A stretch of 64,000 bases of DNA from CAWJMF01 sp963843945 (lineage in GTDB: Bacteria > Vulcanimicrobiota > Vulcanimicrobiia > Vulcanimicrobiales > Vulcanimicrobiaceae): positions 124,001-188,000 of the forward strand of contig CAWJMF010000006.1 of NCBI GenBank assembly GCA_963843945.1, given 5' to 3'. Shown piece after piece: positions 52,149 to 60,714 of the stretch. The position numbers and the translations under genes are program-made. The notes below the pieces were generated by a model. That model did not search any database, was not told the DNA's origin, and worked only from the letters and a program-made list of their open reading frames with translations. Each line of letters opens with the position of its first letter. Positions within the stretch are counted from its first letter, which is position 1.

Positions 52149-53498
52149 ATGCAGTTTCCACGCCGCGCCGCGCTCTGCGCGGCCTTGGCCGTCACGTTGT
52201 GCGCTTCGTCAGCGGGGACGCCCTCGAGGGCGGCGGTCGTCGACCCCGTCGTCGCCGCGCTCGTGGCCCAGGTCTCGGCGCCGCGGCTTCAGGCCGATGA
52301 CACGCGCCTCGTCGGCTTCGGGACGCGCAACCTTTTCTCCGAAGTCGGTCAGCCCAAGGGCCGCGGCGTCTTCGCCGCGCGCGACTGGCTCGCGAGCCAA
52401 TTCAACGAGATCGCCAAGACCAGCGACGGTCGCTTGACGGTCGCTTTCGACACGTACGTCTTGCCGCGCACCGACCGTACGCCCCGCGACGTTACCGTTT
52501 CGAGCGTCATCGCGACCTTGCGCGGCGACGATCCGAAGCGCGGAACGATCGTGATCTCGAGCCACTACGACTCGCGCAACTCCGACGGCAACGACGCCAA
52601 GCTCGACGCGCCCGGCGCCGACGACAACGGCTCCGCGGTCTCAGCCGTACTCGAAGCGGCACGCATCATGGCGCATACTCGCTTCCCGGCCACCATCGTC
52701 TTCGCGTGCTTCGACGGCGAAGAACAAGGTCTGTTCGGCTCCGATCACTTCGCGAAATCGCTCAAGAGCCGCGGCGTCGTGGTCGAAGCCGACGTCAACA
52801 ACGACATCATCGGCGCTTCCGTCGGCCACGACGGGGAGCAGTCGCCGCACGAGGTGCGCCTCTTCAGCGAAGGCCTTCGCGAGGATGCGACGGTCCGGCG
52901 CGTCAACGCGCTCGGAGCGGAGAACGATTCGCCGTCGCGAGAGCTCGCACGCTTCATCAAAGAGACCGCGCAGATCTACGTCCCCTCGATGAACGTCAAC
53001 TTAATTTATCGCTCGGACCGCTTCTTGCGCGGCGGCGACCAGCAGTCGTTCACGGCACAGGGCTTTCCCGCCGTGCGTTTCGTCGAAGCGCACGAAAACT
53101 TCGACCACCAGCACCAGACGGTGCGCGTCGAGAACGGTCTCCAATACGGCGACCTCCTCACCTACGTCGATTTCAAGTATCTCGCGAGCGTCACGCAGGT
53201 CAACGTCGCTGCCGTCGCAACCCTCGCCTTCGCACCGCCCGCGCCCGACGCGGGCATGCTGGTGCGCGACCTCGGTTACGGCACGACGCTGCAGTGGACG
53301 CACGTCCCGCAAGCCGTCCGCTACGAGCTCGTCTGGCGCCCGACCGATCAGCCGGAGTGGCTCTACGCCCAGGACGTCGGCGATGTCCTGACTGCGTCGC
53401 TCGATCTCGTCTCGAAAGACGATTTCATCATCGGCGTGCGCGCGGTCGACGCTGCCGGCCGCATCGGCCCCGTCGCCTACCCGCAGCCCTTTCGCTAG
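52149..53498 (+). CDS. Secreted M28 family aminopeptidase
   Basis: A 449-residue zinc peptidase with a signal peptide (QFPRRAALCAALAVTLCASSAG). The two-zinc site is complete: His139 in SSHYDSR, Asp158 in GADDNGS, Glu191/192 in DGEEQGLFG, Asp in NNDIIG, and a late His in EAHENFDHQHQ. A C-terminal fibronectin-III-like domain (LQWTHVPQAVRYELVWRPTD) follows. It would release N-terminal residues from peptides outside the cytoplasm. It is 48 bases after ilvE. Confidence 0.92.
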   Translation: MQFPRRAALCAALAVTLCASSAGTPSRAAVVDPVVAALVAQVSAPRLQADDTRLVGFGTRNLFSEVGQPKGRGVFAARDWLASQFNEIAKTSDGRLTVAFDTYVLPRTDRTPRDVTVSSVIATLRGDDPKRGTIVISSHYDSRNSDGNDAKLDAPGADDNGSAVSAVLEAARIMAHTRFPATIVFACFDGEEQGLFGSDHFAKSLKSRGVVVEADVNNDIIGASVGHDGEQSPHEVRLFSEGLREDATVRRVNALGAENDSPSRELARFIKETAQIYVPSMNVNLIYRSDRFLRGGDQQSFTAQGFPAVRFVEAHENFDHQHQTVRVENGLQYGDLLTYVDFKYLASVTQVNVAAVATLAFAPPAPDAGMLVRDLGYGTTLQWTHVPQAVRYELVWRPTDQPEWLYAQDVGDVLTASLDLVSKDDFIIGVRAVDAAGRIGPVAYPQPFR

Positions 53499-53504
53499 CC
53501 TCCG

Positions 53505-55226
53505 CTAGCGCCGCGTGCGAACCCCGCGAACGAGCGGGGTCGTGCCGGACGGTACGACGAGCAGCGTGAGCGACTGCGCCGGGAACGCCACGGTCAAGCT
53601 TGCGGCTGGGGCAAGCGGCGGGAGGCTGACGATCGCAGCGGCGTTGCCGGACGTGTACTGATAGACGGGCACGGCCTGTTTGACCGAGATGTTGGCGAGC
53701 GAAAGGGTGCTGGTCTGGGTGGTTGAGGCGCTGTTGATGACGAGGATGGTGAGCGCGGAGTCGGCGCTGCGCTGGGCCGCATACATCGTCAGACGCGTCG
53801 TATCGGCGCTCGTGGCGGAGACCGAGGTGTTGCCGAACGCCGAGCCGGCACCGTCGTAATTGCGGTACATCAGGTACGCGAACGCGCTTGGATACGACGC
53901 GTCGCTCAGTCCCCAGAAGCTGGCCAAGTCGACGCCTTGTTGACCGAAAATGCCCAGTCCGTCGGCCGTCGCCAAAGAGTTAGCGAAGCCGTTGCCGGTT
54001 CCGCGATTCCACTCATCGTAGGCGAGCTTCGTGCCGGGATAGGCCGAGGCAATCCAGCCTTTGTGGCGCTGGATCGCGGTGACCATGTCGGCCAGCGTTC
54101 CGTTCGTGCTGAAGCAGCACGCACCGGGGTAGTGCATCGCGTAGTAGTCGAGATAGCGCGTGCCTTGTGCGGCGAATTGCTGTAAGTACCACAAGCCGAG
54201 CGCGGTCCCGCCATGTTGGGTCGCGCTGTCGCCGTTGCACGTTCCGGCAACGCCGCCGGAGTTGCAGTTTTCATCGGCCGGCGGAATGTCGTCGGGGCCG
54301 AGGACCAGCGCGGTGGGGTCGGCCGCTTTGATGGCTTTGGCCATGGCAAGCGACTTGTTGAAGAGCTCGGTGTAGCCGATGTTCTGCGGACGGACGTCGT
54401 GGTGAACCGCGATCCAACCGTTCGGCTCGTTGTCGAGCTCGTAGATCGGGACGCCGCCGTGCGCGGCTTGGCCGTACTTCGAGACGAAATGCGCGACCCA
54501 AGCTTGCTGGATCGCCGGTGTGTTGAGGATATCCGTCGCAAGCGGATTGGAATCGGGGATGTAGCCGGCGGCGTTGCTTCCGCTTCCGCACTGCGCGCCG
54601 CTGCCAAGCGTTACGTATGGGTTGTACGGTGGATTGCCATTGACGCTCACCTGACCCGAAACCGGCGGATTCGGATAGCTGCAGTTCCACGCAGAGGCCG
54701 CGTTGATGTAGTCGATGATCGGAATCGTGATAATCGACTTCGTCCCGTTCACCCGGTTGCCGTCGACGATCGTGTCGACCGACGCTCCCGGCGTCACGGA
54801 CGACTGACCGTTTCCCGCCATGAAGTACCAATCGCTACCGGCGTTCGAGGAGTCGACGTTCCAGTTGTAACGGGTCGTCCCATCGCCGCCGTAGCGATTC
54901 GACGGAAGCCCGATCGCCTTTGCGAACGTCACCAAGTCGGCCGGCGTGCTCGAACTCCAAAAGATCGAGACGCCGTAGATGTCGGGGCTTATCGCAAGCC
55001 GCGCGGAGCCCGCATCCACGGCGAGTGCCGGACCGTTCGTTGCCGCGGGCGACGGCGCCGGAGTCGGCGTCGGCGCCGAACCGGTCGGCTGCGCGGTGGC
55101 CGTCGCGAGCGGCGTCGGCGAAGCGTTGCCGTTCGGCGCGGGTCCGCCGCCGCCGCCCGAACACGCCGTCAGAGCGGCACACAGCAAACCGGCGGAAAGC
55201 GCGCGTTCGAACGCTGAGATCGGCAT
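53505..55226 (-). CDS. GH44 family glycoside hydrolase lipoprotein
   Basis: A 573-residue protein. The N-terminus is a lipoprotein signal (LLCAALTAC with the lipobox cysteine) and a Pro/Thr/Ala/Ser-rich linker. The catalytic domain has GH44 blocks: NRYGGDGTTRYNWNVDSSNA, GSDWYFMAGN, the acid/base ELDNEPNGW and the nucleophile region YDEWNRG. A beta domain ends the protein. GH44 enzymes cleave beta-1,4-glucans and xyloglucan. It would be anchored at the cell surface. The ATG at 55226 is chosen since the signal begins there. Confidence 0.88.
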   Translation of the reverse strand: MPISAFERALSAGLLCAALTACSGGGGGPAPNGNASPTPLATATAQPTGSAPTPTPAPSPAATNGPALAVDAGSARLAISPDIYGVSIFWSSSTPADLVTFAKAIGLPSNRYGGDGTTRYNWNVDSSNAGSDWYFMAGNGQSSVTPGASVDTIVDGNRVNGTKSIITIPIIDYINAASAWNCSYPNPPVSGQVSVNGNPPYNPYVTLGSGAQCGSGSNAAGYIPDSNPLATDILNTPAIQQAWVAHFVSKYGQAAHGGVPIYELDNEPNGWIAVHHDVRPQNIGYTELFNKSLAMAKAIKAADPTALVLGPDDIPPADENCNSGGVAGTCNGDSATQHGGTALGLWYLQQFAAQGTRYLDYYAMHYPGACCFSTNGTLADMVTAIQRHKGWIASAYPGTKLAYDEWNRGTGNGFANSLATADGLGIFGQQGVDLASFWGLSDASYPSAFAYLMYRNYDGAGSAFGNTSVSATSADTTRLTMYAAQRSADSALTILVINSASTTQTSTLSLANISVKQAVPVYQYTSGNAAAIVSLPPLAPAASLTVAFPAQSLTLLVVPSGTTPLVRGVRTRR

Positions 55227-55285
55227 CACGCAGCGCTTTGCGGGCCGGCGAGCCACGATGCCTGCCGCTCGCGGCGTGCGCGCCG

Positions 55286-55579
55286 TTACTCTTCGCCTGG
55301 TGTGACGACTTTCTCGATGGCGAGCGCGAGGGCGAAATCGCGCTCGGTGATCCCGCCGTCGTCGTGCGAGGTGAGGGTGCAGGTCACCTCGTTCCAGGAA
55401 ATCCGGAGATCCGGATGGTGGTCGAGACGCTTCGCCGCCGCCGCGATTGCGTTGACGAAGGCGATCGAGCCGTCGAAGTTCTTGCGGTTGTAGGTCTTTT
55501 CGAGCGTCTCGGCGCGCCGCTCCCAGCCGGGCAGCCAACGCAAAGCCTCGGCGATGCGTTCGTCGCTCGCCAGACTCAC
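55286..55579 (-). CDS. phhB: 4a-hydroxytetrahydrobiopterin dehydratase
   Basis: A 97-residue pterin-4a-carbinolamine dehydratase (PCD/DCoH). The motif RLDHHPDLRISWNEVTCTL followed by TSHDDGGITERDF is diagnostic, with the histidines of the active site. It recycles the pterin cofactor of aromatic amino acid hydroxylases, although no such hydroxylase is in the window; other roles of PCD (molybdopterin context) are possible. The GTG at 55579 overlaps the stop of the aminomutase gene (GTGA), so the two are coupled. Confidence 0.9.
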   Translation of the reverse strand: MSLASDERIAEALRWLPGWERRAETLEKTYNRKNFDGSIAFVNAIAAAAKRLDHHPDLRISWNEVTCTLTSHDDGGITERDFALALAIEKVVTPGEE

Positions 55580-56871
55580 AGCTGACCTCGCGCGCGCAAT
55601 TCCCGCAGCGCTCCATCCAGCGCGAGGACGGTGCGCTCGATTTCAGGAGCTCCATGTTCGCTCGAGAGAAACATCACCTCGTTCTGAGAGGGCGCCAGCA
55701 GGATGCCGCGCGCGCGCATGGCGTGATAGTATGCCGCGAAGAGCGCGGCGTCGGCTTGCGACGCTTCGTCGTAGTCGCGCGGGGCCGAGCCTGGGCGAAA
55801 CTTGAGGTCGACGATGCTTTCCAATTGGGTCACCGGAAAATCGAGCTCGAGCGCCGTCAACACCTGGCGCGCGCCCTCGCTCAAACTTCGCGCTCGTCCT
55901 GCGATGCGCTCGTGGAAACCCGCGTCGCTTTCGAGCACGTCGAGCACGCGATGTCCGAGCGCGACGCAAAAAGGATTCCCGGAAAAGGTTCCGCCGACGA
56001 AGCTCGCACCGCCGGGTGAGAGCGCGGACATCACTTCGGCGCGTCCGCCGAACGCCGCGAGCGGGAAGCCACCGCCGAGCACCTTGCCGAGCGCGGTCAG
56101 GTCGGGGCGAAACCCCAGCGTCGCCTGCGCACCCCCGAGACCGAGCCGTGGCCAGGTGATGACCTCGTCGAAGATCACGAGCGAGCCGTTGCGGCGCGCG
56201 CGCTCGAAGACGCCCGCGAGAAAACCCGGCACGGGCAGTACGAGACCCATGTTTGCGACGACCGGTTCGAGCGCGATTGCGGCGACGTCGCCGGCGCGCG
56301 CGGCGAGTTTGGCGTCCAGATCGGCCAGGTCGTTGTAACGCGCGACGAGCACGTCGGCCTGCGTTCCGTGCGGGATGCCGCTGCGATCCGCGTTCGCGCG
56401 GCCGGCCGAGGCGCCCGCCTCCTGCAAAGCCGCATCGAAGTGCCCGTGATAGTTCCCCGCGAAGCGCACGACGGCGCTCCGACCGCTGTAAGCGCGCGCC
56501 GTGCGAAACGCGCTCATCATCGCTTCCGTTCCGGTACTTACGAAGCGTAGACGCTCCATGGACGGAACGAGGCCCGCGATACGCTCGGCAAGCCGCTCTT
56601 CAGCCGGATGCGTCGAGCCGAAAACGGTTCCCAACGCGGCCAGCGCGTCGAGTCCGCTCGCGAACGCGGGATGCGCGTGGCCGAAGAGCAGCGGTCCGTA
56701 GGCCATCAAGTAGTCGACGTACTCGCGCCCGTGCGCATCGAAGGCGTACGCCCCGCGTCCCGCGACCTGAACGAACGGCGCGCCACCCACGGCCGCACCG
56801 CTTCGTACGGGTGAGCTCGCTCCGCCGGCCAGCGCGCTCGCCGGCTGCGCAGCCAAACTCTTAACCGCCAT
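55576..56871 (-). CDS. hemL: Glutamate-1-semialdehyde 2,1-aminomutase-like aminotransferase
   Basis: A 431-residue class III PLP aminotransferase closest in pattern to HemL: GREYVDYLMAYGPLLFGHAHP, the substrate region STGTEAMMSAFRTARAYSGR, FAGNYHGHFD, FDEVITW, and the PLP lysine in TALGKVLGGGFP (Lys263). It converts glutamate-1-semialdehyde to 5-aminolevulinate for heme synthesis. FDEV(I)T and GNYHGH are as in the family, but FSGNPFCVALG replaces the more usual TLSGNPLAMAAG, so a paralogous role is possible. A start at ATG 56871 is preferred over GTG 56895. Confidence 0.87.
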   Translation of the reverse strand: MAVKSLAAQPASALAGGASSPVRSGAAVGGAPFVQVAGRGAYAFDAHGREYVDYLMAYGPLLFGHAHPAFASGLDALAALGTVFGSTHPAEERLAERIAGLVPSMERLRFVSTGTEAMMSAFRTARAYSGRSAVVRFAGNYHGHFDAALQEAGASAGRANADRSGIPHGTQADVLVARYNDLADLDAKLAARAGDVAAIALEPVVANMGLVLPVPGFLAGVFERARRNGSLVIFDEVITWPRLGLGGAQATLGFRPDLTALGKVLGGGFPLAAFGGRAEVMSALSPGGASFVGGTFSGNPFCVALGHRVLDVLESDAGFHERIAGRARSLSEGARQVLTALELDFPVTQLESIVDLKFRPGSAPRDYDEASQADAALFAAYYHAMRARGILLAPSQNEVMFLSSEHGAPEIERTVLALDGALRELRARGQL

Positions 56872-56904
56872 CACGGTCGGTCGCGCTAGGCGCACGACGC
56901 TTCC

Positions 56905-57114
56905 CTACTTGATTCCGGACGCGGACGGCGGCGCGGCATTTGTCGTCGCGGGTCCGGGAGAAATCCAGCGATAACGCGGCGAGTTCTGGGCGACGACGTG
57001 GATCGCAAACGCGAGGAGCACGCCCATCGCAATGTACGCGCCAAGCACGGCACGGAAGTTAAACGCCTTTCCCATCTCCGCTAAGCCCTTCGTCACCGCG
57101 TCCGCAAGTCTCAC
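56905..57114 (-). CDS. Small single-pass membrane protein
   Basis: About 69 residues with one hydrophobic segment (FRAVLGAYIAMGVLLAFAIHVVA) and a proline-rich C-terminal tail (PGPATTNAAPPSASG). The start is either the GTG at 57114 or the ATG at 57075. It lies upstream of the aminomutase gene on the same strand (33 bases) and divergent from the ArsR gene. No family is recognised. Confidence 0.5.
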   Translation of the reverse strand: MRLADAVTKGLAEMGKAFNFRAVLGAYIAMGVLLAFAIHVVAQNSPRYRWISPGPATTNAAPPSASGIK

Positions 57115-57171
57115 CCTCTCGGCCGCCAGCGGTTTTTGTCCCAGGACGTCGCAGGGCCTCGGCCAGGGGGC

Positions 57172-57201
57172 TTGACGACGCGCCGCTCGGTCGGGTATTT
57201 T
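57172..57201 (+). promoter_or_regulatory. Promoter of the arsR-SRPBCC gene pair
   Basis: TTGACG (57172-57177), an 18-base spacer and TATTTT (57196-57201) form a recognisable promoter in an AT-rich patch before the ArsR gene. The operator palindrome lies just downstream at 57208-57221, around the expected transcription start. Confidence 0.6.
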
Positions 57202-57207
57202 ACCAGT

Positions 57208-57221
57208 AAGTTATTTAACTT
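57208..57221. promoter_or_regulatory. Palindromic operator of the ArsR pair
   Basis: AAGTTA-TT-TAACTT is a perfect 6-bp inverted repeat with the same TT centre as the operator at 8684-8701. It overlaps the probable transcription start, as expected for an autoregulating ArsR-family repressor. Confidence 0.6.
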
Positions 57222-57233
57222 CGAGGTTAATTC

Positions 57234-57581
57234 GTGCACGCGGACGAGCTTAGTGCCACCTTTGCTGCCTTGGCCGACCCCACGCGTCGTGCCATTCTGG
57301 CGCAGCTGCTCGGCGGGGAGCGCTCGGTAAAGGAGCTGGCCGAACCCTTCGCAATCAGCCTGCCCGCGATAACCAAGCATTTGAAGGTTCTTGAAAGCGC
57401 ACGGCTGATCGAACGCAGCCGCCAAGCACAGTGGCGGCCGTGCCGCCTCAGCCCCGAGCGATTCAGTCACGTCGCCGATTGGGTCGAACCGTACCGCAAA
57501 GTGTGGGACGCGCGCATCGACCGCTTAGGCGACTACCTGCACGTACTCCAACGCGAAGAGGGACCCCGCGATGACATCTGA
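57234..57581 (+). CDS. ArsR-family winged-helix regulator
   Basis: A 115-residue winged-helix protein: ATFAALADPTRRAILAQLLGGE, ERSVKELAEPFAISLPAITKHLKVLESARLI as helix-turn-helix, then the wing. No metal-binding cysteines are seen, so it is of the group found with SRPBCC partners. The GTG at 57234 has a GAGG site 7-9 bases upstream. The 3' end overlaps the SRPBCC gene by 11 bases, a usual arrangement in which both act together. The HTH segment resembles the first domain of the fused protein at 8714. Confidence 0.9.
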   Translation: MHADELSATFAALADPTRRAILAQLLGGERSVKELAEPFAISLPAITKHLKVLESARLIERSRQAQWRPCRLSPERFSHVADWVEPYRKVWDARIDRLGDYLHVLQREEGPRDDI

Positions 57582-58041
57582 GAATGCCCCCGCGCCGCGC
57601 GAGCTCAGCCTCACGCGTACGCTCGATGCGCCGCGCGCGCTCGTTTTTAAGGTCTGGACCGAACCGCGTCACCTGCAGCAGTGGTGGGGCCCGCACGGAT
57701 TCACCGCCCCCGAATGCTCGGTCGACTTGCGTCCCGGCGGGGCGTTGCGCATTCGCATGGTGGGCCTTGGCTTCGACAACGTGATGGATGGGGAGTTCGT
57801 CGAGATCGCCGAACCCGAGCGGCTCGTCTTCAAGTCGTTTCTCCGCGACGACGCCGGCGCACCATTCCTCGAGCTCCTCAACGTCGTGACGTTCGCGGAA
57901 GCGGGCGAAAAGACGATCCTCACGCTCAACGTTCGCGTCGTCGAGGCCGGCCCCCGAGCGGAAAGCCCGCTGGAGGGCATGCACGAGGGCTGGAACCAGA
58001 GCCTGGAGCGTCTAGAGGCGTATCTGACGGAACGCGCGTAG
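57571..58041 (+). CDS. SRPBCC (AHSA1) family protein
   Basis: A 156-residue START-like domain protein: LTRTLDAPRALVFKVWTEPRHLQQWWGP, RIRMVGLGFDNVMDGEFVEI, and EGMHEGWNQSLERLEAYL. The family binds hydrophobic ligands in a deep cavity; bacterial members next to ArsR genes are thought to be the effector or target of that regulator. It starts within the last codons of the ArsR gene. A small hairpin, GCGGCT-GAGTG-AGCCGC (58091-58107), follows. Confidence 0.88.
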   Translation: MTSENAPAPRELSLTRTLDAPRALVFKVWTEPRHLQQWWGPHGFTAPECSVDLRPGGALRIRMVGLGFDNVMDGEFVEIAEPERLVFKSFLRDDAGAPFLELLNVVTFAEAGEKTILTLNVRVVEAGPRAESPLEGMHEGWNQSLERLEAYLTERA

Positions 58042-58180
58042 CGCGTGAGAGCACGGCGTGGTTGTCCTTCGGCTCGACCAGGTCGCGGATGCGGCTGAGT
58101 GAGCCGCCCGGCGTCGAAGTCTCCAAGAGCCCCTTCCGAATCCGAACCGCTCCGTGTCTAAAGGTTGTCGTCTGCGTCTC

Positions 58181-59266
58181 ATGCCCACGCTTCAAATCGA
58201 ACCCTCGACCAACATTCGCGACCTCGTCGGCGCCCTGCCGATTGCCGAGGAAGTCCTGACCGCGTTCGGACTCCACTGCGCCGGCTGCGGCGTCAACAAA
58301 TATGAGACGCTCGAGCAGGGCGCCGCGGCACACGGGTTGCGCATCGAGCCGATCCTCGCGGCCTTGACCCAGGCGCGGCTCTCGGGACGCGTTCCGACCA
58401 TCATGAACGCCGACAAGCAGCCGGTGCGCCGCGCGCCCGGCGAGTTCAACCGGCGAGCGCGCTTCAAGTTCGTCGTGCCGGTCATGTCCGGCAAGGGCGG
58501 CGTCGGAAAGTCGCTGACGACCGCCCTGTTAGCGGTCGGCTTGCGGCGCTTGCACCGCCGCGTCGGAATCCTGGATGCGGACATCACCGGCCCCTCGATT
58601 CCGCGCCTGTTCGGTCTCAGGGAGCCGCTCGGAATCGAAAAAGACCCGGCCGCACCAGCCGACGCGGCCGGGACGCGGCCGCTTTTCGTCCCGGCGACCT
58701 CGCGTTCGGCAATCGAGATCGTCAGCGCCAACCTACTGACGCCTCAGGAAGACACGGCGATGATCTGGCGCGGTCCGATCCTTTCGGGCGTGATCCGGCA
58801 GTTCTACGAGCAGACCTTGTGGAGCGACCTCGACGTGTTGCTCATCGACCTTCCACCGGGCACCTCAGACGCGCCGCTCACCGTTTTGCAATCGCTCGCC
58901 GTGGACGGCGTCGTGCTCGTCACCATGCCGCAAGCGCTCGCGACGATGATCGTGCGCAAGGCCGCCAATCTGATCCATCAACTGAAAAAACCGATCCTCG
59001 GCGTGGTCGAAAATATGTCGTACTTCGTCGCGCCGGACACCGGCAAACGTTACGACATCTTCGGGCCGTCGTATGCCGACAGCGTGGCCGAACTTGCCGG
59101 CGCACCGGTTCTCGCGCGCATCCCGCTCTCGCCGAAGATTATGGAGCTCGCCGACAGCGGACGCGTCGACGAAGTCGACGATCCAATTTGCGACCTGCTC
59201 GCGCGCGCGCTCGAAGAACGCCTCGCGGCGCTGCCGAGGAAAACGGAGACGATCTCGCTCATTTAG
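58181..59266 (+). CDS. Mrp/NBP35 family ATPase with N-terminal DUF1858-like domain
   Basis: About 361 residues. Residues 1-70 form a DUF1858-like domain with a Cys motif (GLHCAGCGVNKYE), then a P-loop ATPase of the ParA/MinD type: deviant Walker A MSGKGGVGKS, LDADITGPSIPRLFG, IDLPPGTSDAPL. It should load or carry Fe-S clusters. The CxxC usually found after ENMSYF is replaced (FVAPDTGK), so the cluster may be bound by the N-terminal cysteines instead. The ATG at 58181 is preferred over a GTG at 58154; neither has a good ribosome site. Confidence 0.88.
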   Translation: MPTLQIEPSTNIRDLVGALPIAEEVLTAFGLHCAGCGVNKYETLEQGAAAHGLRIEPILAALTQARLSGRVPTIMNADKQPVRRAPGEFNRRARFKFVVPVMSGKGGVGKSLTTALLAVGLRRLHRRVGILDADITGPSIPRLFGLREPLGIEKDPAAPADAAGTRPLFVPATSRSAIEIVSANLLTPQEDTAMIWRGPILSGVIRQFYEQTLWSDLDVLLIDLPPGTSDAPLTVLQSLAVDGVVLVTMPQALATMIVRKAANLIHQLKKPILGVVENMSYFVAPDTGKRYDIFGPSYADSVAELAGAPVLARIPLSPKIMELADSGRVDEVDDPICDLLARALEERLAALPRKTETISLI

Positions 59267-59335
59267 CCGAGCGCCCGAGTCCGGAGCGATGAGCCGCGCT
59301 ACCACCCCAGCAGCTTTTGTGGAAAGGGATCTTAC

Positions 59336-60703
59336 GTGGGAAATTCGCCGACTCGCCGGCAGGCCGCGCTTGCCGTTGCCGGGGGAGCTTTGTCGCCGTT
59401 CCTGGCGCCGCTCTCGGCCCTTGCCCAAAGCCCGGCCGCCGTCGGCGCGGAGGCGATTGCGAAGGAAGGCTATATCTACGGCTTCCCCGCGGTCGACCTG
59501 TACCGGATCCTGTGGGGATATTTCGCCGACAAGGGAGGGCCCGCGTATAAGGCACCGCCCAACACGCTTTTCAACACTGCCGGCGTCTACACGCCTGCCG
59601 ATAAGACGATTCAAACGCCGAATTCAGACACGCCGTATTCGTTCGCGCTTTTCGATTTACGCGCAGAGCCCTGGGTAGTCAGCTTGCCTGCAATCGAAGA
59701 AAAGCGGTATTACTCCGTGCAATTTGTCGATTTGTACACCTACAACTCGTTTTACCTAGGTACGCGCGCGACGGGCAACGGCGGCGGCGACTTCCTCGTT
59801 ACGGGTCCGAACTGGAACGGAACGGCGCCCAGCGGGATCAAGAAAGTCTTGAAAGCGGATACCGATTTGATGCTTGCGCTCTACCGTACGCAGCTATTCG
59901 GGCCGTCTGACTTGGACAACGTCGAGAAGGTGCAGGCCGGGTATAAGATCGCGCCGCTTTCGAAGTACGCCGGAACCGCTGTGCCACCACCCGCGCCTGC
60001 GATCGATTGGATCGCGCCGCTGAGCAGCGAGAACGAGCGGAGTTCGCCGAAGTTCTTCGACGTTCTCAGCTGGGTGCTCAAATATTGTCCGCCTTTTTCG
60101 AACGAAGTCGCTTTGCGCGCGCGCATCGCGAGCTTGGCCGGCGCCGATCAAAAGGCAATCGCCGCGGGAATGAACGCGGCCCAAAAAGAGATCGACGCCA
60201 AGCGCGCGACGTTGACGTCCTCGAGCGCGCTCTTCGGTTCGCGCGCGACGCTCGGGACGAATTATCTTAACCGTGCCCTCGCAGCTCAGGGCGGGATCCT
60301 CGGGAACACGGCCGCGGAAGCGGTTTACGTGCCGTATCAAACGGACGCTAGGGGGAAGCAGCTATCGGGCAGCACTTCTTACGCGCTACGTTTTGCGCCG
60401 GGCAAACTTCCTCCAGTCAAAGCCTTTTGGTCCCTGACGATGTACGATTTGCCGAAGCAACTGCTCGTCGCCAATTCCTTGAACCGATATCTCATCAATT
60501 CGCCGATGCTACCGAATCTCAAGAAGGATCAGGACGGCGGGATAACGCTCTACGTCGGCGCTGCCTCACCCGGAAAGGCCAGGGAGTCGAACTGGCTTCC
60601 GGCACCTGCCGGACCGTTCTTCATGGTCCTGCGCTGCTACTATCCGGAGCAACCCGTACTCGACGGCACTTGGAAGGCACCGCCGCTCACCGCTGCACCC
60701 TAA
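59336..60703 (+). CDS. Exported DUF1254/DUF1214 family protein
   Basis: A 455-residue protein with a Tat-like signal (TRRQAALAVAGGALSPFLAPLSALA). The N-terminal half matches DUF1254 (EGYIYGFPAVDLYRI, NTPNSDTPYSF-like block QTPNSDTPYSFALFDLRAEP), and the C-terminal half DUF1214 (PVKAFWSLTMYD, LYVGAASPGKARESNWLPAP, MVLRCYYPE). The family is common in soil bacteria and has no settled function. The GTG at 59336 is the start; an AAAGGG lies about 10 bases upstream. Confidence 0.87.
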   Translation: MGNSPTRRQAALAVAGGALSPFLAPLSALAQSPAAVGAEAIAKEGYIYGFPAVDLYRILWGYFADKGGPAYKAPPNTLFNTAGVYTPADKTIQTPNSDTPYSFALFDLRAEPWVVSLPAIEEKRYYSVQFVDLYTYNSFYLGTRATGNGGGDFLVTGPNWNGTAPSGIKKVLKADTDLMLALYRTQLFGPSDLDNVEKVQAGYKIAPLSKYAGTAVPPPAPAIDWIAPLSSENERSSPKFFDVLSWVLKYCPPFSNEVALRARIASLAGADQKAIAAGMNAAQKEIDAKRATLTSSSALFGSRATLGTNYLNRALAAQGGILGNTAAEAVYVPYQTDARGKQLSGSTSYALRFAPGKLPPVKAFWSLTMYDLPKQLLVANSLNRYLINSPMLPNLKKDQDGGITLYVGAASPGKARESNWLPAPAGPFFMVLRCYYPEQPVLDGTWKAPPLTAAP

Positions 60704-60714
60704 GATGCGGCGGG

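Noticed and set aside
58066..58140. Minus-strand frame reading GGSLSRIRDLVEPKDNHAVLS
   Set aside because: Looks like a translated interspersed repeat or chance frame between genes; no support for a gene, and a repeat claim would need a genome-wide search.
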